DNA of 64,000 nt, taken from the NCBI GenBank assembly GCA_029844215.1, contig CM056729.1, forward strand, positions 2,232,001 through 2,296,000. The letters are read 5' to 3'. The notes beneath the pieces are model-generated. The model searched no databases and was not told where the DNA came from. It was given only the letters and a program-made list of their open reading frames with translations. Each line of letters begins with the position of its first letter. The stretch's first letter is position 1. Of the stretch, positions 1 through 12,000 are shown piece by piece. The stretch comes from Przewalskia tangutica. Taxonomy: Eukaryota > Streptophyta > Magnoliopsida > Solanales > Solanaceae. Both the position numbers and the translations under genes were made by a program.

Positions 1-21
1 GTTTCTATTTACACGTTTACA
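1..21 (-). repeat. copia-1 3' LTR, first 21 bp
   Basis: Read on the minus strand this begins TGTAAACGTGTAAATAG, the same start as the copia-2 3' LTR at 31841. It directly follows a purine-rich tract ending GAGGGGGTG. The rest of the LTR lies outside the window, so the target-site duplication cannot be tested. Confidence 0.75.
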
Positions 22-1743
22 CACCCCCTCAGTCGGAGCGGGAGGAGGACGGACGCTGAGACTGGATCTGAAGTCAAGAAATAACTGTCTGGGAAGTACT
101 TTGGTAAATATGGTTGCACACTGATAGGATGATGGAACATGTGACACTCTGACATGGCCTATCGCAACTTTCTCACGAACGAAGTGTAGGTCTATCTCAA
201 TATGTTTGGTTCGCCGATGTTGAATCGGATTATGAGAAAGATAGATGGCAGAGATGTTATCACAATACACAATAGATGCCTGACGTAAAGGACAGTGAAG
301 TTCTAACAGTAAATTTCTGAGCCAAAAAATTTCAGCTACTACATTTGCAACGCCTCTGTACTCAGTCTCGGCACTGGAGCGAGATAGGGTAGCATGTCGC
401 TTGGCAGATCAAGAAATCAGATTATCCCTAAAAAAAACACAAAAGCGGAGGTGGAGCGTCGCGTGTCTGGACACCCTGCCCAATCTGCATCTGTATTTGA
501 ATGCAACATGTTTGGTGCAGAAGGGGTATAGGTGCAAACCATAATCAATAGTGCCCTTAATGTATCGAATGATACACTTAAAAGCAGTGAAATGAGACTC
601 CCTAGGGGCATGCATGAATAAGCACACCTGCTGAACAGCATAAACTATGTTTGGCCTGGTGAATGTGAGATACTGAAGTGCACCTGCAAGGCTCCTATAC
701 ATAGTAGGATCAGAGACTGGAGCACCATCTATTGCACTGAACTTAGATTTGGAATCAACTGGAGTAGGCACCTCTTTGCAGTTCGTCATCTTAGCCTTGT
801 ACACAATCTCTTCTGCATACTTACACTGACACAAGAACATATGATTGGCAGACCTGGTCACTGAGATCCCCAAAAAGTAACTCAGCTTTCCTAAATCAGT
901 CATTGCAAATTCGGACTTAAGCAAGGCAATAATCTCATTCTTCAATCTGTCGGAGGAGGCAGTAAGAACAATGTCATCCATGTGAAGTAATAAGTAAGCA
1001 GTGCTACTACCTCGATGAAAAATGAAGTGATGTATCACTCTTGTGCATACAAACTCAATCTGCAAGATATACCTGGCAAAGCGATCATACAACTCACGGA
1101 GGGCCTGTTTCAGGCCATATAGTGACTTACGGAGATAACACACATAGTGAGGAACTTCTGGATGGGTGAACCTTGGCGGCTGATGCATGTAGATTGTCTC
1201 TCTCAGATCCCCATGTAAGAATGCATTCTTCACATCAACCTGATGGATCGGCCAGTGTTTGTCCATGACAATGCTCAAAACTGTGCGGATGGTAGCCGGT
1301 TTGACAACCGGGCTGAAGATCTCACCACAATCAATTCCCTCCTGCTGATTTGTACCATTAGCCACAAGTCTTGCCTTATACCTCTCAAGATCTCCGCTGT
1401 CTCTGAATTTGTGACGAAATAGCCACAGACAACGAATCACATTCATCCCCTCAGGTCTAGGTACTAGATCTCATGTGTGCTGTTTAGTTAAAGCATTAAA
1501 TTCCCCAGTCATAGTCGCATTCCAATTAGGGTCTTGTTTGGCCAATATAGGGTTCTTGGGAATTGGTGAAATAGTTTGGGCAGACAAGTTAAATTGGACT
1601 TTGGGTTTGAATATTCCATGTTTTGCATGAGTTTCCATTTGGTGAGTGGGGATAGTGGGAGGTTCCAAGGTGAAGGGATTTGTTGGATACGGAGAAGGAG
1701 GGACAGACGCCAGATCGCGTGCTGAGGAACCGTCATGGCGCAT
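22..1743 (-). pseudogene. copia-1 pol, 3' half (RT and RNase H)
   Basis: The Ty1/copia reverse transcriptase and RNase H part of pol, read from 1743 down to the polypurine tract. The upstream piece (about 1743-1480) is the Pro-rich linker after integrase, followed by the conserved block with KQDPNWN and ending near ALTKQHT. RT follows: ERYKARLVANG, the VDVKNAFLHGDL block, and a catalytic motif reading HMDD instead of the usual YVDD. The RT-RH tail has ALQYLTFTRP and the TDADWAGCPDTRRSTS block. The reading frame shifts near 640, where the RNase H block continues in another frame, so no full protein can be made. A pseudogene copy of copia-2 pol. Not a host gene. Confidence 0.88.
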
Positions 1744-1810
1744 TGTCGCTTCTTTTCGACCGCGAATTTAAAATAAACTCCTGCTCAAATAAAAGGTTAG
1801 AAAATAAAAT

Positions 1811-2033
1811 AAATGCTAAAGATGCAAAAAAGGTGTTAAAAACGCTAAAGGAGCTAAAATGCTAAAATTTAAAAGGAAAAGTGCTAAAGTAATTTTAAAG
1901 CTAAAGTTTAAAAAGGGTGCTAAAAAGGTGCTAATATGCTAAAGGGTGCTTAAGAGTGCTAAAAAATGCTAAAGGATTAAATTTAAAAGTAAAGGGTGCT
2001 AAAATGTAAAAGGTGCTAGAAATGCTAAGGGTT
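1811..2033 (+). repeat. GCTAAA short-motif array in LARD-1 5' LTR
   Basis: More than a dozen GCTAAA hexamers, often as GGTGCTAAAA or AGTGCTAAA, spaced 8-25 bp apart. The same array is in the 3' LTR at about 9071-9293 with small indels. It lies in the presumed U3 region. Confidence 0.8.
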
Positions 2034-4730
2034 CGCGGAGTCGCCACCTAATTAATTTGGGTGAATTAGGACACCTAAATGTCAACTATGTTAAAGTCAA
2101 CACTAACTCCATTTTTATGGTCTGCTAAACTTAGTGAGATTCTGGGCAAGGGTTCTTTATTAATCTAGAGGGAAGGGGTTAGGCACCCTCTAAGATCCGC
2201 TAACTTGCGGTTGTCCTGCCAAACCTAGGGTTAATTATTTATGAGCGTTTTGAAAATATTTGCAAGTGTTTATAAAAGGATGCATACTAATAAAGATTTA
2301 TAAGGCTAATGCTTAAAGTGTGCCTTTATATCATTTATGATACCAAGTCGATTTATGGGCCATAGATTTATCTGCGAAATTAAAGAAGTGAGGCGTTAGT
2401 TTTAGATATGCAATTTTAATAATTCAGGCAAAGGATTAGATATGAAGTGACAAGCCTAAAATAGATAATTAGAAGTGCCTTCAGATTTTAAACTACCCGC
2501 CCAATTTATTTATTTCGACAATAATTGTTCTATGCCTCTTATTATTACAAAATAAATAGAATTGCGAATAAACAAATAAAGGCATAATGAGGCAATTAAT
2601 TTTAGAGAGTAAGAGGAGTCGAGACGGATGACAACGTCATCTTGTCCTATTTGTTTTTCCTAAGAGTTGCTGAAGATGGAACTCGATGGATGCAGGTGCG
2701 GGTTGCCATTTGAAGTGGCTCATGATGAGTCTCGCCGTGAGACTCTTCATTTTTGCTCCGTCGCTTTCATGTAAGAAAAAGAAAATGATAAGGATTAGTA
2801 CATGCCCAAATTCATTAAACAAAAACAAGCACTTGACACGTAATTTGCATTTAAGCCAACACATATATATAAATACCCAACAAAAGCAATATCAGATAAG
2901 GATGCAGCCAGCAGGTAGTATTTTACATAGCCCCTGACAATTCCAAGTAAAGGCAGTATGCAAACAGCAAGTAGAAACAAGAGTAAAGACACTAAGCGAG
3001 ACAGTGGCGAGCAGTAATATGCGATGCAGAACCGAAACAATAGGCGACGATGCAGATGCAAACAGAGACGATGGCGAGGCGAGCAGAAACAACGGGCGTG
3101 CAGATGCAAGAACAAACAAAATGCATCTCGAACCCCACGTATCCCTGAAGAACAGTGAGGAGCAAACAGGCAGCAGGCAGCGAACAATGAGAAACAAGCG
3201 GAGTGGGGCTTAACCAATAAATGAACATTCAGCAAACATAATGCATCTCAAATTTGGCGTATTCAAAAAAATGCTGATCAGTAGGCAGGGCAAGCAGTAA
3301 ACAGCAAGCAGCAAGCAGCAAACAGAGGGGGTTTAAATTGTTTGTCAAAAACAGATTAGCACCAGATGCAAATGAATGAGGCTAACTAGATAACATGTTT
3401 GGCAGGTGCGGCCATGAGACAAATACTGTAAGGGCATAATTTAGCAGGGATATCCGGATTTCGTAGATGCAAAAATACTGCTGCTAATACATTTGGGAAG
3501 GAAAGCAACTTCAACAGACAGGGCATAACATGATTGCCGACATTTTAGTCTCGTATTATTCGTATTACATCAGAATAACCAATTCGGAATAGCAATTTTC
3601 TTTGCATCTAAAACAGATGTTCATGTATTCAAAATGACCCTTACGCTTAACTTTATTGATCAAATGAACATGAATGAAATCAGACCAGTCTGTCCTTAGG
3701 CAAAGACTAACTAAGATTGATTCCTGTTGGGACATATTAGGTAACCACAACACTTAAATTAATCTCTCATTTCATCTATTTCATAAGTCGCTAGGTACGC
3801 AATTAATCTTACTATCTATCAAAACTATTCAGATACTTGAATAAGCAAACATCACAGAAGTGACATATGACAGAGTGCTAATGTCTTTAAAGATAAACGA
3901 GTGCACACATAACTGAGCATTTGAAAGGAGAGTTGACTGGAAAGGCTAAATCCTGTATAACAATGCCAATAAGCTAACATTCAGACACTATGTATCCATA
4001 CTAAAAACTTGATCTTAACTAACAAGTTTACAATAGACATGAAACCACAGAACATTAGGCAAACATGACATTATAAGCAGCAGACAAGCTCAATTTAGAG
4101 TTAGCATTTCTCATATGCCTGAGCCAAACCAAGTAATTTGGATGCTAACACATATAGGGGGAATTCAGTGGGTCTGCTTTGTTAACATGGACAGTGCGAC
4201 CAGCTTGACAAAATACATGAAATTCGACGCGTCCGGCAATAATCATAAACGACTTAACCACATGCTCGCCATAGATTCAGTGAATACAATCAACGAAATC
4301 AAAGACGGAAAGGACGATAAATTTACCTTCTCCGAGCAGCGAACCGAGGCAGCGTATCAAGTCGTCGGTCCACTCGAGTTATTGCGATGCGATTGAAAAG
4401 GGGCAAAGCTGGTGCTTGGAAAGTAATTGCTGGTTTCTTAATGTGAGATTTCGACTTACTAGTTCAGGGTAGGCTTTTCGGATTTCCTACTGATTGATGT
4501 TAATTCTCTGGATGCTGAATCCCTAAATCCTCAAACTGTTTCTACCACTGTTGTTGCTATTGGACTCCTTTGAGCCCTGCCCTGCTATCCCCTTCCAGCC
4601 CTCGACTGAGCTCTAAATTGCTATGTGGTCGCTTCCCGAACTCTCTCAGATATCTATCGTGCTCTCCCCGTCTCTCGTATTCAGACGATCGATCGAATCC
4701 TCGATCGATGCCTATTGCATGCATATAGCT

Positions 4731-4742
4731 TCTGTATTTATA
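4731..4742 (+). promoter_or_regulatory. Probable TATA box of LARD-1 5' LTR
   Basis: TGTATTTATAGC follows a TGCATGCATATAGC stretch and is conserved in the 3' LTR at about 11990-12001. It is the best core-promoter candidate in this LTR. No transcript data are available. Confidence 0.4.
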
Positions 4743-6074
4743 GCCCTAATTCGGATTCTAATATTGGTAAGTAAATAAAGGCTGATTCGTGCTTGATTCG
4801 ACGAGATTCACGCTTGATTTGGCACTGATTCTTACCGCGATTTTGTGGGCTATTTTCGGTTGATTTCGGGAGCTAATCCTACATCATTTATTTCCAATCG
4901 ATTTTAGTGTTAATTGGTAGGAAATCGTAGTATACATGGAAGGAAATCTGGGGCGAAATTAGCTAGGGGCGTTGGAGGCTGAGGTTTTAAATTTTAGGGT
5001 TCTTGGTTTTGTGCGTTTGAGACGAGAGAAAGGGCTGAGTGTGGGGTGATGGGCTGATAAGTTAAGGGTGAAGTGAAGGTGGCGTGCCGTGAGAGGAAAT
5101 AAGAGGCGGTGGGCCGCGATTTTGGGCTTCGGTAGTGGGTAAGGTATAAAGGGCAGGGGCGAGTGGGCTGGGGTATTATTTAAAGGGGTGAGCTGATTAG
5201 GGGAAATAATGGGCTGGGTAGAAGTAGGTTAAGGTAGTTAGTTTAATTAGGTATTTAATTCTAGTGTTTAATTAGTTAAGGCCTTTAATTAGTTAATTTA
5301 GGCTAATGAATTTAGTTAAATTGTTTAGGTGCTTTATTATAATTATTTAGGTGCTAAATCAGTCTAATTATTTAGGTGCTAAATTAGTCTAATTGTTATA
5401 ATAAATGCGGGCGTGTCATTTAATTAATGCTTAATACTTTAGACTGCGGCGCTATTTTTTAAAATCTTATTATTATGCATTATTGCGAAGTTAGATTAAA
5501 ATTGAATAGAGTTTAGATTAGATTATTTAAATGCTAAATGCAAGTATGATATTTAAGAATTATAAAATGCGACGCTATTAAATGCATGTATCAAATTAAA
5601 ATTGATTTTAAATTACAAATGATTATGAAATTCTCTTGCGTATTAATAAATGCGGCTATGCTACTTGACGCGACGTCACTGCTAAATTATTTATTTTATG
5701 TATTTATTATTAATTAAGAATCGTTTGATAGAACTTAAAATTGATTAATGCGGGCACGGGACTCTAAGTGCTTAATACTCTACGTAAGACGCGGTGCCAT
5801 TATAAATTGTTTATTTATGCCGGTACTTATGTTTTATCGCTGCATTTTATTATAAAAAATCATAAAAAATTATTTTACGAAATTAGTCTAATTTTATAGT
5901 TGATGACTGGACGGGAGAGTCAAAATTGGGTGTCAACAGCTGTCCCTCTTTGTATGGAGATGATGGAAGAATCTTTGGACAAAGACGTTGACTCATAGCC
6001 AATTTTGTCTCGATCTTCAGAATTGCAAAAATCTTTGGTCGGTAGACAAGGCCGACGAAAAATCAAAATCCCCC

Positions 6075-6290
6075 TGTCGAGTTAGTTATGACGACACCGG
6101 GTTACCATGGTCGAAACACTGCGCGGGCTAACGCGACTCAAAGCCGTCGATGTCGAGTTATGACGACATCGGTTACCATGGTCAAAACACTGGCGCGCTA
6201 ACGCGACTTAAAGCGCCGCCCTGTCGAGTTATGATGACATCTATGGTGCAAAAAGTAAAAGAAAATAAGCTTGAACACGTGTCTTGCTAT
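6075..6290 (+). repeat. 71-76 bp tandem repeat in LARD-1
   Basis: TGTCGAGTTATGACGACATC recurs at 6075, 6151 and 6222, followed by GGTTACCATGGTCAAAACAC and a CGCGCTAACGCGACTTAAAG box. About 2.5 copies; the third breaks off after GATGACATCTATGG. Confidence 0.85.
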
Positions 6291-6769
6291 GGCTTGTGGT
6301 CTGGTTCTACGGTGATGTGGAGCGAGTGGACCGACGCTTGAGGCCGCTTCTGCCAATCGTTGGGAAGGTTGGCCCCCCAACAAATTGCCCCGGTTCGCTG
6401 TAAGAGAAAATCCACGTTGTGCTCCTGCTTCTGCATGCTAAGACTTGAACAAACGGTTAGTGCATAACTGTTAAGGCGAAAAATGATGATGTATAATTTT
6501 AAAAGTAATGCAACTGTGAGTAAAAAAGGTTATCCTGCAAAAGTGTGATGCCTGCTGTGTTGATGCGATGTTGCGAATGCTGTGATTTTCGTCCTTGCAC
6601 AGACGTGTTGCGATTGTGAACGCGGGTATGTTGTCCTTGCTGCAATTGCCCCCTGTAGACTAAAGCTCAAGAAAGAGTTAGTGCATAACTGCTAAGACAG
6701 AATAATAAAGCATGCGTAAGAAATGCAATTTCGGGAGTATAGAAATCGTCCCTGCGTGGATGTGATATG

Positions 6770-7380
6770 CTGATGATGGCGCTGCTGGGCTTGTTGTCTT
6801 GATAAGCGCCGCGTTACGACGTGTTCTTCTTGGCGTCGTTGCGTAGACTTGTTGTCTTGATAACGCCGCCGTCGGGCGATGTTCGCCGGGCGCTGCGCGT
6901 GGACTTCTTTGGCCGATAACGCCGCCGTCGACGCGGGCGTATTCTTTCTTTGGTGTCGTTGCGTGGACTTGCCGATCACGCCGTTATGCGGGCGTGCCGC
7001 CGGGCGTCGTTGCGTGGACTTGCCGATTACGTCGTTATGCGGGCGTGTTCCGCCGGGCGTCGTTGCATGGACTTCGCGATTACGCCGCCGTTCGACGTTC
7101 TGCCGGGCGTCGTTGCGTGGACTTGCTGATCACGTCGTTATGCGGGCGATGTTCTTCCGGGCGTCGTTGCGTGGACTTGCTGATTACGTCGTTGTCTGGA
7201 CGTGTTGCTGCTGGCGTCGTTGCATGGACTTGCTGATTACGTCGTTGTCTGGACGTGTTGCTGCTGGCGTCGTTGCGTGGACTTGCTGATTACGTCGTTG
7301 TCTGGACGTGTTGCTGCTGGCGTCGTTGCGTGGACTTGCTGATCACGTCGTTGCCTGGACGTGTCGCTGCTGCTCCTGTA
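6770..7380 (+). repeat. 53-bp GC-rich tandem array in LARD-1
   Basis: The TGGACTT core recurs at 7015, 7068, 7118, 7172, 7225, 7278 and 7331, a 50-54 bp period, with earlier and more diverged copies back to about 6790. The unit is built of CGTCGTTGCGTGGACTTGC, GATTACGTCGTTGTCTGGAC and GTGTTGCTGCTGG. The last three or four units are nearly identical, so growth of the array was recent at that end. It is unusually CpG-rich for this window. Confidence 0.88.
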
Positions 7381-8979
7381 GAATAAATGCTCCTGCAAGC
7401 TAAGCTTGAGAAAAGACGTTAGTGTATACCTGTTTAAATGAAATGATAAATACATATGAGAAGTGCAATTTTATGGGTAGAGATGTCATCCCTGAGATGT
7501 TGTCTTTGCACGGACATGCTGAACGTTGCAGCTGACGAATTGCCATGATGCCTTTGCTGTGTGCGATGCGTGGGTTGCCAATTTGACTTTATGCTCGAGT
7601 TGATGCGCTAGGTTTTGTTGCGGAACTCTGAACTTTGATTGCTGATTGTTGATGCCCCTTTCTGCTGCTGCTGCTCTTGCTGCGGACTTTGGATTGTTGT
7701 CATCCTCTGCCTTTGCTGCTTTTCCTGCTTCTGCGAAGAGACTTTTCGTCGTATTTTCTGCTTCGGCTGTTGCACTTTCTGCTCTTGCTAATATTAAAAG
7801 ACCTGCGCTCAAAGAAAAATTGTGAGTTTTGAGGGGGGGGGTCGATTCATATTTGACTTACGCTTGCCTTCGATATCTGCGTGCCTGGCTTGTTTGGACT
7901 TGCAACCTCGTCAGTTTCCTACGTTGTCCCGTTTTGAAAAGGGTGTCCGCCTAACGTGGTCTTGATGTAGTTGCTTGTGTGTTATGTTTCTGGGCCTTCT
8001 GATTCCGGCCTGCATGGTTGTCATTTGCTGCGGTATCTGGGCGAGGTGCTCGATCGGATCTATGTTGTTTTTCCTTTTACGATGCCTGCTTGCCTATAGG
8101 AACCAAGACAGTTCCGACTGCTCGCTCAAATGCCCTTGAATCGGTCATGTCATGACCGTGCCTTTGATCTGGGAAATATTGATGCTCATTATCGCTTAGT
8201 CAAATACAAATCGACATTTTGGGGAGATGATAAATCTTTCTAAAAATGCAACAAACGGTGTTAGCATAAAGCACATAATTTGCAGGTATGTAGCAGATAT
8301 ATTGCACATAGCATATTCAAACGTTTCCTAACATGCGGGGACCTCTTTATGCGGTAAGCCTAAACGTCAACTTATGCGAGATTATGACGGATTTGTCCAA
8401 GTCGTCCAACTATAATGCCTTTGTTGGAAATGGCGACCAAATGACGGTGCACTTTTCCCAATTTTAGCATGTCATGATTGGGCTTGGATTCGTTTGTCAT
8501 TGCCACGCTACACATAATATGTTGGTTGGCCGTTGGGTTGAGAAACCCGTCGACAAGTTTGGTGTCTTCCTAATCGGTGTCGATGCAGACCGACCCACCT
8601 AAGGTAAACGCATGCCCTAAAATAAAGGTGGTATAGCTCTATCTTAAGTTTCTAAGATTTGGCCTTCGACGCAAGGTTCCCAGCGGACAACTCGAGTGAA
8701 AGGCTCTGCGCCACCGGTTAGACCGGGCACTCCACGTATGTTACCAACTCTCCTAATTTTGGGGTTTTGAAGAAAGAATTTTGCTGATGCACCAAGCGCA
8801 CCTCGCATGCAGTGTGTGATTGTGTGAATTATCCAGAGTGGAAGAAATATGAGCGGAATGCCAGTTTGAGGAAAGCAGTAAAGCAGGTAGCAAAAAATAA
8901 ACAAAATACAATACACAAAAATTAAATGCAAAATAATTGCCAAGTAATAACCCTAGGTCTTGTGTGGTTAAGAACCTAA

Positions 8980-9003
8980 AATCCCCAGTGGAGTCGCCAT
9001 TTC
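8980..9003 (+). promoter_or_regulatory. Polypurine-like tract before LARD-1 3' LTR
   Basis: AATCCCCAGTGGAGTCGCCA followed by TTTC sits immediately before the TGTCGCG start of the 3' LTR. Its position fixes the element's orientation as plus. By family knowledge this would prime plus-strand DNA synthesis. Confidence 0.55.
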
Positions 9004-12000
9004 TGTCGCGCCCTTTTTCGACCGCGAATTTAAAATTAACTCCTGCTCAAATAAAAGGTTAGAAAATAAAATAAATGCTAAAGATGCAAAAAAGGTGTTA
9101 AAAACGCTAAAGGAGCTAAAATGCTAAAATTTAAAAGGAAAAGTGCTAAAGTAATTTTAAAGCTAAAGTTTAAAAAGGGTGCTAAAAAAGGTGCTAATAT
9201 GCTAAAGGGTGTTTAAGAGTGCTAAAAAAAGCTAAAGGATTAAATTTAAAAGTAAAGGGTGCTAAAATGTAAAAGGTGCTAGAAATGCTAAGGGTTCGCG
9301 GAGTCGCCACCTAATTAATTTGGGTGAATTAGGACACCTAAATGTCAACTATGTTAAAGTCAACACTAACTCCATTTTTATGGTCTGCTAAACTTAGTGA
9401 GATTCTGGGCAAGAGTTCTTTATTAATCTAGAGGGAAGGGGTTAGGCACCCTCTAAGATCCGCTAACTTGCGATTGTCCTGCCAAACCTAGGGTTAATTA
9501 TTTATGAGCGTTTTGAAAATATTTGCAAGTGTTTATAAAAGGATGCATACTAATAAAGATTTATAAGGCTAATGCTTAAAGTGTGCCTTTATATCATTTA
9601 TGATACCAAGTCGATTTATGGGCCATAGATTTATCTGCGAAATTAAAGAAGTGAGGCGTTAGTTTTAGATATGCAATTTTAATAATTCAGGCAAAGGATT
9701 AGATATGAAGTGACAAGCCTAAAATAGATAATTAGAAGTGCCTTGCCGATTTTAAACTACCCGCCCAATTTATTTATTTCGACAATAATTGTTCTATGCC
9801 TCTTATTATTACAAAATAAATAGAATTGCGAATAAACAAATAAAGGCATAATGAGGCAATTAATTTTAGAGAGTAAGAGAGTCGGAGACGGATGACAACG
9901 TCATCTTGTCCTATTTGTTTTTCCTAAGAGTTGCTGAAGATGGAACTCGATGGATGCAGGTGCGGGTTGCCATTTGAAGTGGCTCATGATGAGTCTCGTC
10001 GTGAGACTCTTCATTTTTGCTCCGATGCGTTTCATGTAAGAAAAAGAAAATGATAAGGATTAGTACATGCCCAAATTCATTAAACAAAAACAAGCACTTG
10101 ACACGTAGTTTGCATTTAAGCTAACACATATATATAAATACCAAACAAAAGCAATATCAGATAAGGATGCAGCCAGCAGGTAGTATTGTACATAGCCCCT
10201 GACAATTCCAAGTAAAGCGGATGCAAACAAAGCAAAAAAACAGAGGCAAAGACACTAAGCGACAATGAGCAAGCAGTAATATGCAGATGCGAAGCGAAAC
10301 AATAGGCGAGACGATGCGATGCAAACAGAGACGATGGCGAGGCGTGCTTGAGAAACAATGGGCGTGCGATGCGAACAAACAAAATGCATCTCGAACCCCA
10401 CGTATCCTCACGAAGAAATGAGGAGCAAACAGCGAGCGGCGAACAATGAGAAACAGGCGGGGTGGTCTTAACCAATAAATGAGCATTCAGCAAACATAAT
10501 TCATCTCAAATTTGGCGTATTCAAAAAAATGCTGATCAAGAGGTGGCAAAGAAGAAAGCGAAGCGGCAAAGAAACAGAGGGGTTTAAATTGTTTGTTAAA
10601 AGCAGTTAGCACGGATGCAAATGAATGAGGCTAACTAGATAACATGTTTGGCGGTGCGGCCGAGACAAATCGTACGGGCATAATTTAGCAGGGATATCCG
10701 GATTTCGTAGATGCAAAAATACTGCTGCTAATACATTTGGGAAGGAAAGCAACTTCAACAGACAGGGCATAACATGATTGCCGACATTTTAGTCTCGTAT
10801 TATTCGTATTACATCAGAATAACCAATTCGGAATAGCAATTTTCTTTGCATCTAAAACAGATGTTCATGTATTCAAAATGACCCTTACGCTTAACTTTAT
10901 TGATCAAATGAACATGAATGAAATCAGACCAGTCTGTCCTTAGGCAAAGACTAACTAAGATTGATTCCTGTTGGGACATATTAGGTAACCACAACACTTA
11001 AATTAATCTCTCATTTCATCTATTTCATAAGTCGCTAGGTACGCAATTAATCTTACTATCTATCAAAACTATTCAGATACTTGAATAAGCAAACATCACA
11101 GAAGTGACATATGACAGAGTGCTAATGTCTTTAAAGATAAACGAGTGCACACATAACTGAGCATTTGAAAGGAGAGTTGACTGGAAAGGCTAAATCCTGT
11201 ATAACAATGCCAATAAGCTAACATTCAGACACTATGTATCCATACTAAAAACTTGATCTTAACTAACAAGTTTACAATAGACATGAAACCACAGAACATT
11301 AGGCAAACATGACATTATAAGCAGCAGACAAGCTCAATTTAGAGTTAGCATTTCTCATATGCCTGAGCCAAACCAAGTAATTTGGATGCTAACACATATA
11401 GGGGGAATTCAGTGGGTCTGCTTTGTTAACATGGACAGTGCGACCAGCTTGACAAAATACATGAAATTCGACGCGTCCGTGATAATCATAAACGACTTAA
11501 CCACGTACGCTCGCCATAGATTCGGTGAATACAATCAACGAAATCAAAGGCGGAAAGGGCGATAAATTTACCTTTCTCGAGCGTGAACCGAAGCGGCGTA
11601 TCAAGTCGTCGGTCACTCGAGTTATTGCGATGCGATTGAAAAGAGGGCAAAGGCGGTGCTTGGAAAGTAATTGCTGGTTTCTTAATGTGAGATTTCGACT
11701 TACTAGTTCAGGGTAGGCTTTTCGGATTTCCTACTGATTGATGTTAATTCTCTGGATGCTGAATCCCTAAATCCTCTGAAACCTGTTCTACCCTGCTGTT
11801 GTTGCTATTGGACTCCTTTGAGCCCTGCCCTGCTATCCCTTCCAACCTCGATCGAGCTCTAAATTGCTATGTGGTCGCTTCCTGAACTCTCTCGTATATC
11901 TACTGTGCTCTCCCCCGTCTCTCCTGTATTCTGGACGATCGATTTCTGAATCCCTCAGTCGATGCCTATTGCATGCATATAGCTTCTGTATTTATAGCCC

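Larger units (their letters stand above)
1744..5938 (+). repeat. LARD-1 5' LTR (4195 bp)
   Basis: Aligns end to end by eye with 9004-13197. From left to right it holds a GCTAAA-rich array (1811-2033), an AG-rich stretch around 2930-3330, a segment (about 3431-4233) in which I see no difference from the other LTR, a probable TATA element at 4731-4742 (TGTATTTATAGC), and an AT-rich 3' part with TTTAATTAG and TTTAGGTGCTAAAT repeats (5220-5420). The open frames inside it occur in both LTR copies and resemble no protein I know. Confidence 0.88.
5939..9003 (+). other. LARD-1 internal region, non-coding
   Basis: I find no gag, protease, RT, integrase or RNase H signature on either strand. The interior is built of repeats: a 71-76 bp repeat (6075-6290), a 53-bp GC-rich array (about 6770-7380), and a module with GTTAGTGCATAACTG that appears three times (about 6450, 6680 and 7418). 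A CTG/CTT-rich stretch lies at 7640-7790. The 3' end (8640-9003) is unique sequence leading to the polypurine-like tract. The long frames here, for example 6879-7289, come from the 53-bp period and are not gene-like. Confidence 0.8.

Noticed and set aside
2795..3235. Leu/Cys-rich minus-strand frame that might look like a membrane protein
   Set aside because: It lies in the LARD LTR. The matching region of the other LTR (10116-10493) has different frames because of indels, so it is not under coding selection.
3565..3753. A 62-codon frame present identically at 10809-10997
   Set aside because: Identity is explained by its position in the two LTRs of one element; no protein family is recognised.
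6879..7289. Long Cys/Arg-rich open frames in the 53-bp array
   Set aside because: The frames simply follow the tandem period, have no domain, and lie in a non-coding LARD interior.
7486..7812. Ala-rich minus-strand frame
   Set aside because: It comes from CTG/CTT-rich repeat sequence in the LARD interior with no conserved motif.
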